Part shown: piece after piece, positions 58,081 to 64,000 of the stretch
Position numbering within the stretch: position 1 is the stretch's first letter
Layout: each line of letters opens with the position of its first letter
NCBI GenBank assembly: GCA_963682025.1
Contig: OY821520.1
Coordinates: 240,072,414 to 240,136,413, forward strand
Length of the DNA: 64,000 nt
Source: Cordilura impudica
Taxonomy: Eukaryota > Arthropoda > Insecta > Diptera > Scathophagidae
Direction of reading: 5' to 3'
The notes under the pieces: generated by a model
The model's input: only the letters and a program-made list of their open reading frames with translations
What the model was told of the DNA's origin: nothing
The model's database searches: none
Program-made: the position numbers and the translations under genes

Positions 58081-58599
58081 GTTGATCTCTTCTGACTGTC
58101 GCGCACGATTTCCAACCATTATGGTCGAACTGATTCCCTTCCAATAGCAAGTTCCTCTTCCGTTCGAGTGTTGCGACATTTCGATGATGCGTTGCATTCT
58201 GACAACGCCGGCCAATGTTACCATGCACTCTTCTTGGCATCGTTATAAAAATTATAAAATTATCCGAAAGTCAAAAAGAATATGTATTTTTAAAGAAACA
58301 GTTATTCATTAATAGACAAATTTTTTTAAATTGAAGCGCTTATGTAAGCTTAAATTTAAGTATATTATTTTAAGCTCCAACTTTGCTATTAAATTATGTG
58401 ATGGAAGACCTGGCAAATAAAGTACATTAAAAAGTCTCTTGATAAATTCACGCCTTCATCGGTAGCACCGCAGTAGCAATTAACTTGATGAAAATTGCGG
58501 AAATTCCAATTTTTGTTATGCTGCTGAAATTGCCATTTCTCTTAAACATTTTCTTTCAAAACGATCCAATATATTAAAGTTCAGTAATTACTTTTATGG

Positions 58600-59280
58600 A
58601 ACTAACCCCACCCATTTATCCGATTCCGCACATTTTCGCACTCACGGTAATAACTCACACCAATAACCTATGAACTCATACAAATTATCTTCACTTTCCC
58701 TTTTATATTATTCAAGATACTTTTATTATTTTGAAAATTTATTTTATACGGTAGGTGACACGCCCACTTGTCCAATCCCCCCCAGTGCTAATCACAGAAA
58801 TAATAGATGAACTCACACAAACTTGCAAAGTTCTCCCTATCATTATACTCGGTATATGTACATTATATTTAATCAGTACTTCGTAGGAGATGTACACCGC
58901 CCACTTACACTAATAACAAATGACGTCACTTAAAGTATCAAAGCTCTTCCTGTCATGATATTAAGTCTGATATTCAGTGATTAATTTTTTTGTAGGTGCC
59001 ACGCCCACTGTTCCGATAACGCAAATTTTTACAACGGCTACTCACAGCAACTCACAGCAATAATAGATGACCTCATACAAAGTTGCAAAGCTCTCCCTAA
59101 AACGGTACTCAAGATATACTATGATGTTAAAAATTAATTTTGTATGTGAGGTACCACGCCCACTTAACCGATGCCGACCATTTTCGGTATGACTATCTAT
59201 ATTAATAATAGATGGCCTCACACAAATTTACAAAGCTCTCCCTTTCATAGTACTCAATATTTATGATGTTAAAATGGAAT
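58600..59280 (-). repeat. GCCACGCCCAC tandem repeat in the Helitron 5' region
   Basis: About five diverged units of about 110-155 bp. Each has a CACGCCCAC(T/C)TGT-CCGAT-type segment followed by AATAATAGATGACCTCA, CACAAA.TT.CAAAGCTCTC and a TACTCAATAT motif (near 58755, 58895, 59010 and 59155). Non-coding. Confidence 0.75.
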
Positions 59281-59519
59281 AACCGCGTACAGCGCCATCT
59301 GTTGAGACTTTTTGTACTTTTGTTTTTTCCTAAAACTTCGCGTGGCAGTTACAAACAAACTCGCATAAGAAAGTATCCCTTTTGGTCCTGTAGTTATCAA
59401 GTTTTAAGCGGACGAACAAACCACGATTCATTTATATATATATAGATTTAATAAATAGAAAACAATTCGTTCACGTTGGCAAATCGAAAAGAACTATTCT
59501 ATCAAAACACAATAAATTT

Positions 59520-59930
59520 TGAAAAAAATTTCTTTATTTCTCAACATAATCTCATTTTAGCTCGATACACTTTTGCCAGAGATATTCAATAGCTTCGATG
59601 CCCTATTTAAAGAAGGAACTGTCTAGCTCCTAAAAACAGACTCCACCAATTCATTTTTTGGAAATAGAAAATAATCCGAGGGAGCTAATTCTGGTGAATA
59701 AGATGCATGATGAAGCAATTCGAACTTTAATTCATGGATTTTGGCCATCGCAATAGTAAATGTCTGAAATGTACATTGTCTTGATGAAACAACACTTTCT
59801 TTTTCGCCAAATTCGGCCTTCTTTCCTTAATGTCATCACTCAAACGCTGCAATAAGTCAGCATAATACAAGCAAAGACAAGCAATGAAAATTATCCCATT
59901 ATCAAAACGCCAAAATATTGTCTGCAATTA
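59520..59930 (-). pseudogene. mariner transposase 3' half (different lineage)
   Basis: Minus strand: YYADLLQRLSDDIKERRPNL then AKKKVLFHQDN near 59810. After a shift comes AMAKIHELKFELL, then YSPELAPSDYFLF near 59680 and a decayed C-terminus. HQDN and SDYFLF hold the second and third catalytic Asp. Motif style fits the irritans subfamily. The N-terminal half is absent. Confidence 0.82.
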
Positions 59931-60179
59931 GTTAATAAATTTGTTAATTAAAGTTAATGAAAAAAGATTGGTTTTCCAAAATGTAATTTTCGCTTGAGTT
60001 GAGTTATCTTGAGATGTTTAGCTTACGAAAAAAAGAGAAGAACGAATTGAAAGACCTTTGTAACGGGTAAAAATTTCATTTCGTTGCAATTTGTTAAACA
60101 ACGCCAATTAAATAAAAAAATATTAACCACTTAATGGTGATGAAATTTTTAGCATTGGACGTATTTGTTTTAATGCTAA

Positions 60180-60536
60180 CTAGCAGATTCTAGCGCTCGA
60201 AATTCGAGTGCAATTTCTAGGTAGCTTTATTTTTCAACTTAGCCAATTCACAAACCAACACTTTTATTATTGTGAATGAAGATAACAAACTTATTAACAA
60301 ACACATCAACAAATGTAATAAAACACACATAGCATATGTATAATTTTATGTATGTGTTAGTAGCAACTTTAAATGCAATTTACTCAAAATAAAGGAAAAA
60401 ATTTAAAAATCTCTAAATCTGCAAAACCACTAAAAAGAAATACCTTTTAAATAATATACGTTTGGTCATAATCGGGATAAAACGGTAGAACAAAACATCG
60501 GTCACAAGAAATCGCCTAGCCTATTAATATTATAGA
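60180..60536 (-). mobile_element. Short non-autonomous Helitron, copy 3
   Basis: Minus orientation of the 712-type element: TCTATAATATTAATAGGC at 60536, CTCGAATTTCGAG hairpin, CTAG at 60183-60180, flanked by A and T. It retains the internal segment that copy 2 lost. Confidence 0.88.
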
Positions 60537-60589
60537 TAATATTGCAATGCCAACGCCAAATTCTCAACCATTCATTAAACGCAGCATTA

Positions 60590-60790
60590 CGTAAAGCGAG
60601 TCGTGTGTTAATGAGTTTCGCACGTAACCGAAAACTTTCCTTTTGGAAGGACAAACAACAAAGAAACAATATTAGCTGGATGTTTTAAACGTCATGAGAG
60701 AGAATATACGAGCTAAAAGACCAGATTTGTGGCAGGACCATATATTGATTTTTCACCACGATAATGCACAAGATTAGATTCGATTCTTAT
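60590..60790 (+). pseudogene. mariner transposase fragment (third lineage)
   Basis: Plus strand: RENIRAKRPDLWQDHILIFH HDNAQ (near 60698-60770), the HDNA block with the second catalytic Asp, followed by a stop. It ends where the LINE fragment begins (about 60795), so one truncated the other. Confidence 0.7.
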
Positions 60791-60804
60791 ATCTGAATTT
60801 TTAG

Positions 60805-61357
60805 TCAAAAACTCAACAAGTGAAATTATTTCTTCGGAAAAGGTTTACAAAAGTTATTTCGGATCTCAATGTAAATAAGTCTCTGGGGCCGGGTGGTATA
60901 CCAGCACTGGTGCTGAAACAGTGCTCTTCGACGCTAGCTAGCCCATTGGCCTACCTTTGCAGCCTTTTGTACCGTGCGGAAGTCTTTCCTCTTGCTGGCA
61001 GGTTGCCAATGTCAACCAACCACTAATAAGATTGAGGCTAATAACCCTGAAAATTACCGTCCAATTAAAATCTGCTCTGCGCTCTCAAAGGTGATGGAGA
61101 GCATGATCAACTGCCATCTTGTCAACTACCTAGACCAACTCACTTCTTAATTATCGACAATATGGCTTCCGTAGAAATATTTCTGGGAGACGTGTTAGCT
61201 CTACTTTCTAAGCGTTATAGTCGATCCATTCACAATTTTGGTGAAACTAAAGTGGTTGCTCTAGATATTTCCAAGGCATTCGATGCATGTGGCACGGTGC
61301 ATTGATATCAAAGCTTGCTGCATTTGGGGTCGGCATTGACTTCCCTCGACTTACGTA
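60805..61357 (+). pseudogene. LINE reverse transcriptase, left part (CR1/jockey-like)
   Basis: SLGPGGIPALVLKQCSSTLA near 60882, LAYLCSLLYRAEVFPL, ENPENYRPI-type NPENYRPIKICSALSKVMES near 61043, QYGFRRNIS near 61160, VVALDISKAF near 61254 and SKLAAFGVGIDFP near 61310, in shifting frames with stops. These are the finger and palm blocks before the YADD motif of a non-LTR reverse transcriptase without an RNase H domain. It is cut at 61357 by a rosa-type mariner and resumes at 62660. Confidence 0.85.
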
Positions 61358-62659
61358 AAGGGTTTTTCAATGGGGACGCTACAAAAGTAGAAAGACAGGG
61401 ACAGCAAACGACGCCATATTTCTTGCCGCTCTTTTGACATTTCTCTTCAGTAAGGTTTGCCATTTCATGATGGAAAGATATACGAGCCAACAACGAGTCG
61501 AAATTATAAAAATTTACTACCGAAATTCGGAGTCAGTGGCCTCAACGTTAAGAGCGCTTCGTCCAATTTATGGTCGTCATAATCGTCCTAGCAGATCAAC
61601 AATTGAGCGTCTCGTGGAAAAATTTGAATCCACAGGCACAGTACAAAATGTTCCCGCGCCAGTGAGACAAAGAAGTGCCCGTAGTGTCGAGAATATTGCT
61701 GCCGCTGAGGCTTCAGTTGATGAAAGCCCAAATGTGTCTCTCACACGTCGTTCTCAAGCGTTGGGCATCTCTGTGACGTCATGTGGCGAATTTTGCGAAA
61801 AGAACTTGGCATACATTCTTACAAGATCAAATTGACGCAAGAACTGAAGCCGCTTGACCACCAAAAGGGTCGTATGTTCGTGAATTGGGCTGAGAAACAA
61901 CTTGAAAATGATTCGGATTTTCATCGAAAAATCATCTTCAGCTATGAGGCTCATTTCTGGCTGAATGGCTTCGTCAATAAACAAAATATGCGTTATTGGT
62001 CAGACAGCAATCCACACGTAATCCATGAGTCATCATTGCATCCCGAAAAAATTATGGTTTAGTGCGGTTTATGGGCCGGCGGCGTCATTGGGCCGTACTT
62101 CTTCCATGATGATCAAGACCGGCACGTTACTGTGAATGGGAATCGCTACCGTTCAATGATAACCGAATATTTTTGGCCCCAATTGAATGATATGGACTTG
62201 GAGGACATGTTGTTCCAACAGGACGGCGCCACAAGCCACACAGCGAATGTCACAATCAATTTATTGGAAACCAAGTTTGGAGAACGTGTTATCTCACGAA
62301 ATGGTGCAGTCGATTGGCCGCCTCGGTCGTGCGATTTGACGCCGTTGGATTATTTCCTGTGGGGCTACGTCAAGTCTATGGTCTATGCCAACAAGCCAGC
62401 GACGATTGATGAACTTCGTACGAATATCGAACGTGAAATTGCAGCAGTATCGGCCGATTTATGCTTGAAAACCGTCGAAAATTGGGTTCAGCGGCTGGGC
62501 TTCTGCAAGCGTGCCCGTGGTGGCCATGCAAAAGATATCGATTTCCATACATAATGGCATCGAACGTACTTTCACAGGAATAAAGAATTTCATTGATATC
62601 CAAAACCGTTTTTGTTTTATTTAAAAAAACTTTTGTAGCACTCTTATTGAAAAACCCTT
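61358..62659 (+). mobile_element. rosa-type (DD41D) mariner inserted in LINE (1302 bp)
   Basis: Ends AAGGGTTTTTCAATGGGGAC and, complemented, AAGGGTTTTTCAATAAGAGT, each leading into GCTACAAAAG. TA duplications lie at 61356-61357 and 62660-62661. Removing the element and one TA restores LINE continuity at the RT step into ISSFLRDRTIRVVVDGLS. Confidence 0.94.
61467..62554 (+). pseudogene. DD41D mariner transposase, broken, first catalytic Asp lost
   Basis: About 360 codons from Met at 61467 or 61470 (MERYTSQQRVEIIKIYYRN). A frameshift near 61783 divides SQALGISVTS from WRILRKELGIHSYKIKLTQE, and a TAG at 62060-62062 replaces the Trp of a VWCG-like motif. The triad reads IIFSYEAHFWL (Tyr for Asp), FQQDGATSHT (Asp) and DLTPLDYFLWG (Asp), with 41 residues between the last two. 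The protein differs widely from the copy at 56154, so the two are separate lineages within DD41D. Inactive. Confidence 0.93.
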
Positions 62660-63645
62660 TATATCGAGTTTTCTCAGAGACCGCACAATACGTGTTGTTG
62701 TTGATGGACTTTCATCTAATGAGTTTCAGCTTAATTTTGGATTACCCCAAGGTTCCGTTCTTTCTCCTTCTCTTTTTTCTTATCTTTCTGAACGATCTTC
62801 TTGATCAAACTTTTAATTCTATGTGCGAGTACAGTAACATTTGTCATTCATTTTCCTTCAATTGGGTTGGTTTAATGCGCAGAACACTCAATGTTATATG
62901 TTGACCCATAGGGACTTGGCTTCAACAATGACATCTGTATATATGGGTGGATAGGTATTGTGAAATCGGATACTCTTCATGTTCTGGGCATGCGAATTCA
63001 ATGTGATGTTCCGTGGAACGAACATGTATTTCAAGGGTCGAAAAAAGCATTCAAGTGTCTTGGTTTTCTAAAACGGTGCAAAAATTACACTCTCCTTAAA
63101 ACCAGTACCACGTATATCCGACCGAAAATGGAATACAACTCCCATATATGGGCAGGAGCTTCAAAGTCTATTTTGGAGCCTACTGGACCGTGTACAAAGG
63201 AGGGCGTTGATGCTCATTAATAACAGTAGGGTATCCAACTCTATTGACTCGTCGAAATGTGAACTGTGTAACACTGTTCTAAAGATACTGCCATGGGAAA
63301 TGTTCTTCTGAGATTAGCGCAATCATTCCAAGTGCCCGAGTTTCAGTTCGCTCTATCCGCTTCTGTAGTAGATGAAATCCCTTTCCCTAGTCTACTGTCC
63401 ATGTGACCGCACAATGAATTACAGAGAAAATTCGTTTATCAGTCGAACTAGTCCTATCTAGAATAAACTCCCCACACAGGTCTTTCCTGACATTTACAAT
63501 CTAATAAAATTTAAGTCAAATATCCACAAACACTACTCCCTCTTTCCTCCTTCCTCAAATCAATACTGCACTGCATTTGTAGGGGTCATCCGTTGAGTGT
63601 TGGTTAGTAATAAAAAAAAAGTCTCCTATTTCTTCCTTTTCCTAA
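62660..63645 (+). pseudogene. LINE reverse transcriptase, right part and 3' end
   Basis: RISSFLRDRTIRVVVDGLSS then FGLPQGSVLSPSLFS near 62744, ICHSYSF-like remnant near 62840, LGMRIQCDVPWNEHVF near 62985, KCLGFLKRCKNYTLLK near 63050, RPKMEYNSHIWAG near 63120, RVQRRALMLINNSRVSNSID near 63190 and, at the end, SPIWNKLPTQVFPDIYNLIK with FKSNIHKHYSLF near 63460-63530. The YADD region itself is destroyed. The last line is the conserved C-terminus of this LINE type; its tail recurs at 46050 and near 42100. Confidence 0.85.
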
Positions 63646-63649
63646 AACT

Positions 63650-64000
63650 CAAACTGTGTGGAAGGCATTCCGTTTTCTGAATCAGTTGTTGAAATTCCGG
63701 CCTAGATAAAGTATCAACTTTCATCTTACAATATTATTTAAAGCTTCCTTGTGGTATCTACGAGCTGACAAAGAGCATTTTCCATTAATCTGATATCGTT
63801 TCCTCACTTTTTCACTTAACTATGAGTCCACAAGACTACTTAGTGTCTTCAATAGAAAATATGGTGGACTAATAGGCCTAAGGTCCTTTATAATTGTATA
63901 ATAACTTTTTTAATACACCTGCCTGATGACCTCCAGACATATAATAAAATCAAAATCTAAATTTTCTTTAGGGTAAAGGTGTCATGTACAACATTTCATG
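63650..64000. other. Window end, nothing recognised
   Basis: No gene or repeat that I can support. Confidence 0.4.

Larger units (their letters stand above)
57340..59446 (-). mobile_element. Internally deleted autonomous-type Helitron
   Basis: The 5' end is at 59446 (minus strand TCTATATATATATAAATGAA), preceded by A, as in insect Helitrons. Tandem repeats (58600-59280) follow, then an ORF that keeps only its beginning and its end (57340-58080). The 3' hairpin/CTRR end is not seen; the rosa mariner at 56042-57311 lies where it would be expected. Confidence 0.75.

Overview
The window looks like transposon-filled intergenic or heterochromatic DNA from a higher fly (Diptera, probably a calyptrate such as a blow fly or house fly). 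The evidence is the extreme AT-richness, several DINE-1/mini-me-type Helitron relatives with the dipteran core (GTCCGTCTGTCCGTCTGT and TTTGTAACGCATCG), DD41D (rosa-like) mariners, Transib, piggyBac and fly-type LINE remnants. The species assignment is an inference. I find no convincing host gene, rRNA gene or functional tRNA gene. Long reading frames at 5.7-6.6, 14.2-17.4, 24.1-24.3 and 46.3-46.8 kb are artefacts of tandem repeats without stop codons.

Layout. 0-10 kb: DINE-like elements, one carrying a 3.3 kb A-rich heptamer array, then a piggyBac remnant and two short non-autonomous Helitrons. 10-18 kb: an old degenerate AT satellite holding a DINE-B copy, a MITE and a 3 kb pentamer/nonamer CATTT array. 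19.1-22.4 kb: an almost complete Transib element (relative of RAG1) with both termini, target duplication and a transposase broken by two frameshifts. 22.4-30.2 kb: DINE-B copies, a jockey-like LINE tail and a complete Chapaev-like element with inverted repeats of about 430 bp. 30.8-36.2 kb: a degenerate minisatellite centred on GGTAC, interrupted by a Chapaev-TIR fragment abutting a 2.8 kb DINE-A. 37.7-42.8 kb: a decayed LOA/R1-group LINE on the minus strand (ORF1, endonuclease, reverse transcriptase with YADD, RNase H) with a tRNA-derived SINE in its ORF1. 46.3-53.5 kb: a second array-bearing DINE-A and a further heptamer array. 53.5-63.6 kb: a transposon graveyard with at least five mariner-type copies from several lineages, an internally deleted autonomous Helitron, a third short Helitron, and a LINE split by a rosa-type mariner.

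The pieces do not form a pathway. They are independent selfish elements, mostly dead, with readable nesting. The three strongest observations are: (1) Transib ends that reproduce the heptamer-spacer-nonamer layout of V(D)J recombination signals; (2) DINE-A copies in which ordered heptamer sub-arrays sit just inside the 3' hairpin, implying arrays that are part of the mobile unit; (3) three short Helitrons with the same TC/CTAG ends, each inserted between A and T.
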